Of a DNA stretch of 64,000 bases, positions 1-6,878 are shown piece after piece. The position numbers and the translations under genes are program-made. The notes beneath the pieces are model-generated. The model worked only from the letters and a program-made list of their open reading frames with translations, was not told where the DNA came from and did not search any database. This stretch comes from Acidovorax sp. 107 (GTDB taxonomy: Bacteria > Pseudomonadota > Gammaproteobacteria > Burkholderiales > Burkholderiaceae_C), in NCBI RefSeq assembly GCF_003058055.1, contig NZ_QBTZ01000001.1, positions 2,110,501-2,174,500 of the forward strand, written 5' to 3'. Position 1 is the stretch's first letter. Each line of letters begins with the position of its first letter.

Positions 1-803
1 CTCACGTGGATGGGCAGCGGCCGCAGCGCCGCGTCGCACGCCAGCGCACGCAGGTCGGGGAATGCCAGCAGACGCTGCACTGCCAGGCGCGGCAGCGTGG
101 CCACGCCAAAGCCGCCTTGCACCAACTGCACCATGGCAGAAATCGACGAGATGGTGTGCACGCAACGCGGCTCCACCTGGGCCTGGCGCAGCGTGTCGAG
201 CAGGGAGACATGCGGCTGCGAGCCACGCTGGAAAGTCAGGATGTCAGCGCCTGCAAAGTCTTCCAGCGCATAGCGGCGCTTGCGGTGCGTTTTGCTGTTG
301 CCCACAAACACCATCTCCATGGGCGTCACCGCCTGGCTGCGGATGCCATCTGCCGCCGCTGGCAAGGCGGCAAATACGGCATCCAGCGTTCCGCGGCGGA
401 TCTGGTCGAGCAATACGGGGGTGGTCTCTACCGTCAACTCCAGCTCCAGCAAAGGGTTGTCCTTGCGCAACTGTTCCACCCACGGAATGAGCCATGAGTG
501 CAAGACCGATTCGATGGCCCCCAGCCGGATCGACACCTCCAATGGGCCGCCCGATCCCATCTCGGATTTGAGCTGGCGCTGCAGCTCCAGCATGCGCTTG
601 GCATACACCAGGAACCGGGCACCGGCCACCGTGAGTTTGAAATGCTTGTCGCGCCGGTCCAGCAATAGCACGCCCAGCTCTTCTTCGAGCGCGGAGATGC
701 GGCTGGACATGGCGGACTGGGTCAGAAAAAGCTTCTCGGCAGCGCGTGTCACGCTCTTGAGAGAGGCTACCCAGTAGAAGGCTTCGACAAAACGCAGGTT
801 CAT
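1..803 (-). CDS. LysR-family transcriptional regulator, 3' end outside window
   Basis: The minus-strand frame begins at ATG 803 and stays open to the window edge, giving 267 residues of a family usually near 300. Residues 1-60 form the LysR winged helix-turn-helix (MNLRFVEAFYWVASLKSVTRAA at the start, then SAMSSRISALEEELGVLLLDR). The rest matches the periplasmic-binding-like effector domain, with the typical GxGVATLP stretch near residue 245. It is a cytoplasmic DNA-binding regulator whose effector cannot be read from sequence. Its usual divergent target is not evident, because the next gene upstream is an Lrp-type regulator on the same strand, 253 bases away. The identification is firm; the regulon is unknown. 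Confidence 0.9.
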   Translation of the reverse strand, partial: MNLRFVEAFYWVASLKSVTRAAEKLFLTQSAMSSRISALEEELGVLLLDRRDKHFKLTVAGARFLVYAKRMLELQRQLKSEMGSGGPLEVSIRLGAIESVLHSWLIPWVEQLRKDNPLLELELTVETTPVLLDQIRRGTLDAVFAALPAAADGIRSQAVTPMEMVFVGNSKTHRKRRYALEDFAGADILTFQRGSQPHVSLLDTLRQAQVEPRCVHTISSISAMVQLVQGGFGVATLPRLAVQRLLAFPDLRALACDAALRPLPIHV

Positions 804-1056
804 GGTGTTCTTCGGAAGGGCTGGGTGTGCTTTTACTCAAACAGCTCTGCGCATTGCCCAGACGGGCGCACTGCGATGGTGCGCGGTGTGGGAATCCACC
901 CGCCTTTTTCCGGCAGACACCGCGCTGTAAAAGCGATTGTGCCGTCGCATTTCAAGGTCACAACGCAGAACTGCTCGCAGTTGGGGCGCTGGCCAAAAGT
1001 GCGTTGCCAGTTATCTGCAAGAAATCTCCGGCGTCTTGCCACGCCACATGAACGGC

Positions 1057-1515
1057 CTACCCGGTGAACAAGGGCAGGTCTGCCTTCTTCAAGGTCCGCA
1101 GCACAAAGCTGGAGCGGCTGTGCCGTATGCCTTTGATCTTGTAGAGCTTCTCGCGCAGCAGGCGCTCGTAATCGCGGGTGTCCTTGACGACGATGCGCAG
1201 CAGGTAGTCGTAGTCACCGGAGACCAGGTGCGCCTCGATCACTTCGGGAATGCTGGCCAGTGTCTCGCCAAACTTTTCGAGCGTGTTGTCCGAATGGCTG
1301 TCGAGGGTGACCTGCACCAGTACCGTGTCGGCCAGGTCAAGGGACTGAGGATTGATGCGCACCGTGTAGCCCTGGATGACACCCGCCTCTTCCATCTTTT
1401 TGATGCGCCCCCAGCAGGGTGACGGGCTCAGGCCCACGGCCTGCCCTATTTCTTGCAGGCTGGCGCGAGCGTTTGCCTGCAAGACAGCGAGAATTTTTCT
1501 ATCCAGTCGATCCAT
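1057..1515 (-). CDS. Lrp/AsnC-family transcriptional regulator
   Basis: This 152-residue protein has the full Lrp/AsnC layout. Residues 1-60 carry the helix-turn-helix (MDRLDRKILAVLQANARAS, then QEIGQAVGLSPSPCWGRIKK). Residues 65-145 form the RAM ligand-binding domain with the GDYDYLLRIVV strand. Family members bind an amino acid and assemble into octamers that wrap DNA. A near-perfect palindrome sits 29 bases upstream of the start and suggests autoregulation. No amino-acid enzyme is adjacent on this strand; the nearest downstream gene in the other direction is the TRAP transporter at 1998, so its target is open. Confidence 0.93.
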   Translation of the reverse strand: MDRLDRKILAVLQANARASLQEIGQAVGLSPSPCWGRIKKMEEAGVIQGYTVRINPQSLDLADTVLVQVTLDSHSDNTLEKFGETLASIPEVIEAHLVSGDYDYLLRIVVKDTRDYERLLREKLYKIKGIRHSRSSFVLRTLKKADLPLFTG

Positions 1516-1543
1516 CGGCCTGATTATTCAGCAAATCATTCAG

Positions 1544-1564
1544 ATGCAGAAAATTATTCTGCAT
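1544..1564. promoter_or_regulatory. Palindromic operator candidate for the Lrp-type gene
   Basis: Arms ATGCAGAA and TTCTGCAT flank a 5-base AT core in an AT-rich stretch unlike the surrounding GC-rich DNA. The site lies 29 bases upstream of the regulator's ATG, where an autoregulatory Lrp/AsnC dimer would bind. The symmetry is seen directly; the link to this regulator is inferred from position. Confidence 0.55.
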
Positions 1565-1997
1565 TTCCAATAGAATGCGCCAAATTCAGCAAATTCATCT
1601 GCAGCACCCGGTGCATACTTCTTCCATCAAGGCGCTCTTACCGGAGCGCACAAATTGACAAGGCCCCGGCTGGTTACCGCCAGCACGGGGCCCTTGGCAT
1701 TGCAACGTCTGCGGCACGGGTGCAGGGGACTCGCCGCAGCAGTCAACGCACCAATGGGCAGTCCGCCGTTCACTGCCGCTCCAGCAATCCGTCAGCGCTG
1801 CTGGCAAGCCCTCCTCCTTTGGTGTCACCTACGCAACTCCAAACCCCTTGCCGCCCCGTTGATAAGCACGCTTACCAGCACAAACCCCGATGCCTGCGGT
1901 CATGCTGCACCGCCATAATTTGACCGAGGTCGGGGACCGCTGTGCAAGGGGCTTGCGCGCAGCCAATCGCCCTGGCCCAACATCAACAGGAGACACC
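1565..1997. other. Intergenic region without a convincing gene
   Basis: The 433 bases between the Lrp palindrome and dctP hold only short frames in several phases. None resembles a protein family, and none has a good ribosome-binding site. It probably contains the dctP promoter and leader. The only clear signal is the AGGAGA ribosome-binding site at 1988-1993. Confidence 0.5.
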
Positions 1998-2969
1998 ATG
2001 CAATTGACCAAACTCGTCGTTGGCCTGAGCCTCGCGCTCGGCTTTGTGGCCACCGCTGCAGCGCAGACCACCATGCGCATCAGCATCTCGACGGCCCAGA
2101 ACTCCCACCAGGGCGTCGCCATCGACACGTTTGCCAAGGAAGTGGAAAAGCGCACCGGCGGCCGCTACAAGGTTCAGACCTTCTACAACGGCGCACTCGG
2201 TGGCGAGCGCGAATCAATCGAAGCTGTGCAACTGGGTACACAAGAACTGGCCTTCAGCTCCACCGGCCCGGTGCCCAACTTTGTGCCAGAGACCAAGATC
2301 CTGGATGTGCCCTTCCTGTTCCGCGACAAGGCACACGCCCGCGCCGTGCTCGACGGTCCCATCGGCCAGGACCTGCTGTCCAAATTTGACGCCAAGGGCT
2401 TCAAGGCGCTGGCCTGGGCTGAAAACGGCTTCCGCCACATGACCAACAGCAAGCGCGACGTGAAAGAGCCCGGTGACCTCAAGGGCCTGAAGATGCGCAC
2501 GATGGAGAACCCCGTGCACATTGCCGCCTACAAAGGCTTTGGCATCATCACCACGCCCATGGCCTTCCCTGAAGTGTTCACGGCGCTGCAGCAAGGCACC
2601 GTGGACGGCCAGGAGAACCCTCTGTCGGTCATCATCTCGGCCAAGTTCGACCAGGTGCAAAAGCACCTGACACTCACCGGCCACGTGTATTCGCCCTGCA
2701 TCTTCGTGATGAACAAGGCAGCGTTCGACAAGCTCTCGGCAGCCGACAAGCAGGCCTTCATTGACGCTGCCAAGGAAGGCACCAAGGCCAACCGTGCACG
2801 CGTGGACGAAGACGATGCCAAGGGCGTGGCCGACCTGCGCGCCAAGGGCATGACCGTGATCGACAACGTGGACAAGGCCAAGTTTGTGGCGGCACTGGCC
2901 CCTGTGAACGCCGAGTTTGAAAAGCAGTTCGGCAAGGCTGCCATCGACAAGATTCGCGACGTCAAGTAA
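1998..2969 (+). CDS. dctP: TRAP transporter periplasmic substrate-binding protein (DctP family)
   Basis: This 323-residue protein captures an organic acid in the periplasm and delivers it to the TRAP permease encoded next. Residues 1-22 are a signal peptide ending in TAAAQ. The mature part has the DctP fold, with FYNGALGGERE and the GLKMRTMENP segment whose arginine normally salt-bridges the substrate carboxylate. TVDGQENP is also characteristic. ATG 1998 is preferred over an earlier in-frame ATG at 1890 because AGGAGA lies 5 bases upstream and the signal peptide begins there. The substrate (C4-dicarboxylate, sugar acid or other carboxylate) cannot be told from sequence. Confidence 0.93.
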   Translation: MQLTKLVVGLSLALGFVATAAAQTTMRISISTAQNSHQGVAIDTFAKEVEKRTGGRYKVQTFYNGALGGERESIEAVQLGTQELAFSSTGPVPNFVPETKILDVPFLFRDKAHARAVLDGPIGQDLLSKFDAKGFKALAWAENGFRHMTNSKRDVKEPGDLKGLKMRTMENPVHIAAYKGFGIITTPMAFPEVFTALQQGTVDGQENPLSVIISAKFDQVQKHLTLTGHVYSPCIFVMNKAAFDKLSAADKQAFIDAAKEGTKANRARVDEDDAKGVADLRAKGMTVIDNVDKAKFVAALAPVNAEFEKQFGKAAIDKIRDVK

Positions 2970-3003
2970 TTTGTCTCTTTGCTATTACCTTTGCAGCTGA
3001 TAA

Positions 3004-3036
3004 CGCCCGTAGCCATTGCGCTATCGGGCGTTTTTA
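3004..3036 (+). terminator. Intrinsic terminator-like hairpin after dctP
   Basis: CGCCCGTAGC pairs with GCTA(T)CGGGCG around a short loop and is followed by five T. In TRAP operons such a hairpin after the binding-protein gene often gives partial termination, so more DctP than permease is made. That role is inferred here. Confidence 0.65.
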
Positions 3037-3094
3037 TTCTTGAACCATCGCTAGTTCTGATCACCTCCTACCTACCCATGGTTGGCACCGCCCC

Positions 3095-3589
3095 ATGAAA
3101 AACGTTTTTCTTACTTTTGAGCGATGGACCACCTTCATCGCCATGCTGGGCGCTTGCGCCATGCTGACGATTGCCGCGGCCCTGGGCATGTTCCAGATCG
3201 TGACCCGCTTTGTGCTGGAGCAGCCCGCAGAATGGACTGAAGTGCTGATCCGCTTCAGCCTGATCTGGATGGTGTTCCTGGCCATCCCAGCTGCGTTTCG
3301 CCAAGGGGCGATGGTTAGCGTGGATGTGCTGTATCGCTGGAGTCCACCGCGCATCAAACGGGTGCTGGACTGGGTGGTGGCACTGGCGGCACTGGCCCTC
3401 ATCGGCATCATCATCTGGTACGGCTGGGACTACGCGCAACGCGGGGGGGTACAGAGCATGGCCGGGCTGGAGTCTGTGTCCATGTTTTGGGCTTACCTGG
3501 CCATGCCGGTGGGTGGTCTTTTTTGTGTAGTCGGCATCATTGGCAACCTCATTGATCCCCTGCGTATGGAACTGGAGACTGCTCAATGA
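3095..3589 (+). CDS. dctQ: TRAP transporter small permease (DctQ family)
   Basis: The 164-residue protein has four hydrophobic segments (about residues 12-32, 50-68, 92-112, 132-152), the standard topology of the small TRAP subunit. The LEQPAEWTEVLIRFSLIWMVFLA stretch is typical, with the conserved tryptophan and glutamate near the second helix. It forms the inner-membrane complex with DctM and helps dock the binding protein. The start lies 125 bases after dctP, beyond the hairpin. Its end overlaps the dctM start by four bases (ATGA), indicating translational coupling. Confidence 0.92.
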   Translation: MKNVFLTFERWTTFIAMLGACAMLTIAAALGMFQIVTRFVLEQPAEWTEVLIRFSLIWMVFLAIPAAFRQGAMVSVDVLYRWSPPRIKRVLDWVVALAALALIGIIIWYGWDYAQRGGVQSMAGLESVSMFWAYLAMPVGGLFCVVGIIGNLIDPLRMELETAQ

Positions 3590-4863
3590 GTTTGGTCATG
3601 ATTTCAACGATGGTGCTGTGCTTTGCGCTCACCGTCTCGGTGGCCGTGTCCATCGGTTTGGCTTCCATCCTGGGCATCCAGGCCTCCAACGCGAACATGC
3701 TCATTTCCGTCAAGGAGATGTTCGGGGCCATCAACAAATTTCCGCTGGCAGCCATCCCCTTCTTCATCCTCGCGGGCAACCTGATGGAGACTGGCGGCAT
3801 CTCGCGCCGCCTCGTGGAGTTTGCCAAGAGCATCGTGGGCGGCGTGCAGGGTGGCCTGCCCATGACCTGCGTGCTGACCTGCATGATCTTTGCGGCCGTG
3901 TCGGGCTCGTCGGTCGCCACTACGTTTGCAATTGGCGCCATCCTGATTCCTGCGCTCATCAAGCATGGCTACCCCACCAGCTACGCCGCCGCGCTGCAGG
4001 CCACCAGTGCCGAGTTGGGCGTGATCATCCCGCCTTCCATCCCGATGATCCTGTACGGTGTGAGCGCTGAGGTGTCGATTGGCGAACTGTTCATCGCGGG
4101 CTTCGGCCCCGGACTGCTCATCAGCGCTGCCCTGATGCTGTTTGTCTGGGTGTACTGCAAGTACAAGGGCTGGGGCAAAAACGACGGCGATGGGCGCATG
4201 CCCTTTGGCAAGGCCACGCTGCAGGCGGGTTGGGCGCTGCTGATGCCGGTGATCATCCTGGGCGGCATCTATGGTGGTGTGTTCACCCCCACCGAGGCAT
4301 CGGCCGTCGCCGTGTTCTACGCGTTGGTGGTGGGCATCGTCATCTACCGCGAGATCAAGCTCAAGGACCTGTTCGCCATCCTGCGCAAATCTGCCATCTC
4401 ATCGGCGGTGATCATGTTCATCATCGCCAACGCCGGCTTGTTTGCATTCCTCATCACGCGCGCCGGCGTGCCCGATGCCATCGGCCGCTGGCTGGAGGCG
4501 GTACTGCAGTCCCCTGCCCTCTTCTTATTGGGCGTGAACGCGGCGCTGTTCGTGATCGGCATGTTCATCGAGACCAGTGCGGCCATCATTGTGCTGGCAC
4601 CCATTCTGGCGCCTGTGGCCATGCATTTCGGTGTGGACCCCGTGCACTTCGGGCTGATCATGGTGGTGAACCTGGCGCTGGGCATGATCACGCCACCATT
4701 CGGGGTGAACCTGTTCGCGGCCTGCACGGTGGCCAGAATCTCGCTGGATCGGATCATCAAGCACTTGCTGCCGTTCGTCGGCGTGATTCTGGTGTGCCTG
4801 CTGATCATCACCTATGTGCCATCGATCTCGTTGGCACTTCGGGATCTGGTCTACGCAAAGTAG
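3586..4863 (+). CDS. dctM: TRAP transporter large permease (DctM family)
   Basis: This 425-residue, very hydrophobic protein is the sodium-coupled transport subunit. It shows the DctM signatures AGNLMETGGISRRLV near residue 60, FAAVSGSSVATTFAIG near 105, and the C-terminal repeat GMITPPFGVNLF near 367. About a dozen membrane spans are visible. Length is normal for the family. It overlaps dctQ by four bases and ends just before the glycine riboswitch, so read-through into that leader is possible because I see no terminator between them. Confidence 0.94.
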   Translation: MSLVMISTMVLCFALTVSVAVSIGLASILGIQASNANMLISVKEMFGAINKFPLAAIPFFILAGNLMETGGISRRLVEFAKSIVGGVQGGLPMTCVLTCMIFAAVSGSSVATTFAIGAILIPALIKHGYPTSYAAALQATSAELGVIIPPSIPMILYGVSAEVSIGELFIAGFGPGLLISAALMLFVWVYCKYKGWGKNDGDGRMPFGKATLQAGWALLMPVIILGGIYGGVFTPTEASAVAVFYALVVGIVIYREIKLKDLFAILRKSAISSAVIMFIIANAGLFAFLITRAGVPDAIGRWLEAVLQSPALFLLGVNAALFVIGMFIETSAAIIVLAPILAPVAMHFGVDPVHFGLIMVVNLALGMITPPFGVNLFAACTVARISLDRIIKHLLPFVGVILVCLLIITYVPSISLALRDLVYAK

Positions 4864-4873
4864 TTAGAATCGC

Positions 4874-5114
4874 CCAGTCAGGAGAGAGTGCTCCGTCTTG
4901 TCCCCAAGGCGCGCGGCACCGCCGAAGGCGCAGGCAGCAGCCGAACGCTCAGGCAAAAGGACTGGCAACCGCCCGCAGCGATGCGGGCGTTCCCTTGCTG
5001 GAGAGAGGTGACCCCACAGAAAAGAAACTGTGTGCAGGCCATCCACCGAAGGAGCAAACCGCACGGCCAGCCAGGGCGCTGCGGTGAATCTCTCAGGTAA
5101 AGCGGACAGCAGGG
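4874..5114 (+). promoter_or_regulatory. Tandem glycine riboswitch upstream of gcvT
   Basis: Two glycine aptamers lie in series. The first opens with AGGAGAGAGTG and ends CGAACGCTCAGGCAAAAGGAC; its P1 helix is CCAGTC (4874-4879) with GACTGG (4960-4965). The second opens with CTGGAGAGAGG near 4998 and ends GAATCTCTCAGGTAAAGCGGAC; its P1 helix is CCCT(T)GCTG (4992-5000) with CAGCAGGG (5107-5114). The paired GAGAGA ... CTCTCAGG / CTCAGGCAAAAGG core is diagnostic of this class. It senses glycine and should turn on the cleavage genes when glycine is abundant. Confidence 0.95.
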
Positions 5115-5160
5115 CAAATCCCGTGACCACACCGTGGTCGCGGCCCCCATTTGCCCGGAG
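5112..5160 (+). promoter_or_regulatory. gcvT: Probable riboswitch expression platform next to the gcvT Shine-Dalgarno
   Basis: GGGCAAAT (5112-5119) is perfectly complementary to ATTTGCCC (5149-5156), which abuts the ribosome-binding site GGAG (5157-5160). An inner hairpin, GACCAC / GTGGTC, fills the loop. GGG 5112-5114 is also the 3' end of aptamer 2 helix P1, so the two folds exclude one another. There is no T-tract, so translational rather than transcriptional control is inferred. Confidence 0.6.
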
Positions 5161-5166
5161 TCCGCC

Positions 5167-6309
5167 ATGTCAGCCACCGCCCCCCTGCTCACCACGCCCC
5201 TGAACGCCCTGCACATCGAGCTGGGCGCTCGCATGGTGCCTTTTGCAGGCTATTCCATGCCCGTGCAATACCCCGCTGGCCTGATGGCCGAGCATGTGCA
5301 CACCCGCACTGCCGCCGGCCTGTTTGACGTGTCGCACATGGGCCAGCTCAAGCTGATCGGTGCCGATGCGGCGGCGGCGTTTGAAACCCTGATGCCCGTG
5401 GATGTGATCGACCTGCCCGTGGGCAAGCAGCGCTACGGCCTGCTTTTGACCGACGAAGGCACGGTCATTGATGACCTGATGTTCTTCAACCAGGGCGTGG
5501 TGGATGGCGAGCCCACCCTTTTTGTTATCGTCAACGGCTCCTGCAAAGTGGGCGACATTGCCCATATCCAGGCCCGCATCGGCCAACGCTGCAAGGTGGT
5601 GCCCATGCCCGACCACGCCCTGCTCGCGCTGCAGGGCCCACAGGCCGTCACCGCCCTCGCCCGCCTCGCGCCCGGCGTCGAAAAGCTGGTGTTCATGACC
5701 GGTGGCGCTCTCAGCATTGCTGGCTGCGACTGCTTTGTGACCCGCAGCGGCTACACCGGCGAAGACGGCTTTGAAATCTCCGTGCCCGCCGTGCAGGCCG
5801 ACGCCCTGGCCCGCGCCCTGCTGGCCCAGCCTGAAGTCAAGCCCATCGGCCTGGGCGCCCGCAACTCGCTGCGCCTCGAAGCAGGTCTGTGCCTGTACGG
5901 CAACGACATCGACACCACCACCACGCCCCCCGAAGCCGCGCTCAACTGGGCTATTCAGAAAGTGCGCCGCACCGGCGGCACGCGTGCGGGTGGTTTCCCT
6001 GGCGCCGACAAGGTGCTCGCACAGATTGACAACCCTGCCAGCCTGCCCCGCAAGCGTGTGGGTCTGGTCGCGCTGGAACGTGTGCCGGTGCGCGAGCACA
6101 CCGAACTGCAGAGCACGGACGGCCAAAAGATCGGCGAAGTCACCAGTGGCCTGCTGGGCCCCACGGTGAACGAACCTGTGGCCATGGGCTACGTCACGCC
6201 CGACTTTGCAGCCATCGGCACCCGTGTCAACGCCATCGTGCGCGGCAAGCCGGTGCCCATGGAAGTGCGCGCCATGCCCTTTGTGCCCGCCAATTACTAC
6301 CGCGGCTGA
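5167..6309 (+). CDS. gcvT: Glycine cleavage system T protein (aminomethyltransferase)
   Basis: The 380-residue GcvT takes the aminomethyl group from lipoyl GcvH and transfers it to tetrahydrofolate, releasing ammonia and leaving 5,10-methylene-THF. Family motifs are clear: [14 protein letters not shown] and FDVSHMGQ near the N-terminus, [12 protein letters not shown] in the middle, and [21 protein letters not shown] with the folate-side residues. The C-terminal barrel contains [25 protein letters not shown] 5167 is chosen over an upstream in-frame GTG at 5134 because GGAG sits six bases before it. The gene is the first of gcvT-gcvH-gcvP under the riboswitch. Confidence 0.97.
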   Translation: MSATAPLLTTPLNALHIELGARMVPFAGYSMPVQYPAGLMAEHVHTRTAAGLFDVSHMGQLKLIGADAAAAFETLMPVDVIDLPVGKQRYGLLLTDEGTVIDDLMFFNQGVVDGEPTLFVIVNGSCKVGDIAHIQARIGQRCKVVPMPDHALLALQGPQAVTALARLAPGVEKLVFMTGGALSIAGCDCFVTRSGYTGEDGFEISVPAVQADALARALLAQPEVKPIGLGARNSLRLEAGLCLYGNDIDTTTTPPEAALNWAIQKVRRTGGTRAGGFPGADKVLAQIDNPASLPRKRVGLVALERVPVREHTELQSTDGQKIGEVTSGLLGPTVNEPVAMGYVTPDFAAIGTRVNAIVRGKPVPMEVRAMPFVPANYYRG

Positions 6310-6389
6310 TTTCATCAGCGAAGCGCAGAAGCTGCGCCCGCTTACATTGCAGATTCCTTTACTTTTTTCCTTTGCTTGAGGAGCTTCCC

Positions 6390-6764
6390 ATGACGATCAA
6401 ATTCTCCAAAGACCACGAGTGGATCAACGCCGCTGATGCCAACGCCTCGGTGGTGGGCATCACCGTCCACGCGCAGGACGCGCTGGGTGATGTGGTGTTT
6501 GTGGACCTGCCCGAAGTGGGCAAGAGCTTTGCCCAGGGCGAAGTGGCTGGCGTGGTCGAGTCCGTGAAGGCCGCCGCCGATGTGTATATGCCCGTCTCTG
6601 GCGAAGTGGTGGAAGTGAACGAAGCCCTGCGTGCCGACCCGTCGCTGGCCAACAGCGATCCGCTGGGCGCTGGCTGGTTTTTCAAGGTCAAGCTGGCCGA
6701 CGCGAGCCAGCTCGACGCCCTGCTGGACGAAGCCACGTACACCGAGTTCGCCAAGAACGCCTGA
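6390..6764 (+). CDS. gcvH: Glycine cleavage system H protein (lipoyl carrier)
   Basis: The 124-residue carrier shuttles the aminomethyl intermediate on a lipoyl arm between GcvP, GcvT and the L protein. The lipoylated lysine is K60 in the motif [14 protein letters not shown]. The flanking WINA, VGIT and [10 protein letters not shown] segments are standard for the family. Start ATG 6390 follows TTGAGGAGC, a good ribosome-binding site; an upstream TTG at 6372 lies before that site and is rejected. It lies 80 bases after gcvT, and no terminator is evident between them, consistent with one operon. Confidence 0.97.
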   Translation: MTIKFSKDHEWINAADANASVVGITVHAQDALGDVVFVDLPEVGKSFAQGEVAGVVESVKAAADVYMPVSGEVVEVNEALRADPSLANSDPLGAGWFFKVKLADASQLDALLDEATYTEFAKNA

Positions 6765-6780
6765 TCCTTGCCGACTTACA

Positions 6781-6803
6781 GGGCATGGCGCCGGGCCATG
6801 CCC
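6781..6803 (+). other. Hairpin between gcvH and gcvP
   Basis: GGGCATGG (6781-6788) and CCATGCCC (6796-6803) form a perfect 8-bp stem with a 7-base GC-rich loop, 16 bases after the gcvH stop. There is no T-run, so it is not an intrinsic terminator. It may stabilise the upstream gcvTH message or tune the lower dose of the P protein. Confidence 0.45.
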
Positions 6804-6878
6804 GGCCCGCCGCCCCGCCGGGTGCGAGCCACCTCCCCGGCACTGCCCCCAACCCGCTGCGACCTACGAGACTGCCCC

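Noticed and set aside
1453..1923. 156-codon plus-strand frame between the Lrp gene and dctP
   Set aside because: No resemblance to a family, no ribosome-binding site, and it overlaps the start of the Lrp gene in antisense.
5170..6315. A 381-codon frame antisense to gcvT
   Set aside because: Mirror of a well-identified gene. No family resemblance, no ribosome-binding site.
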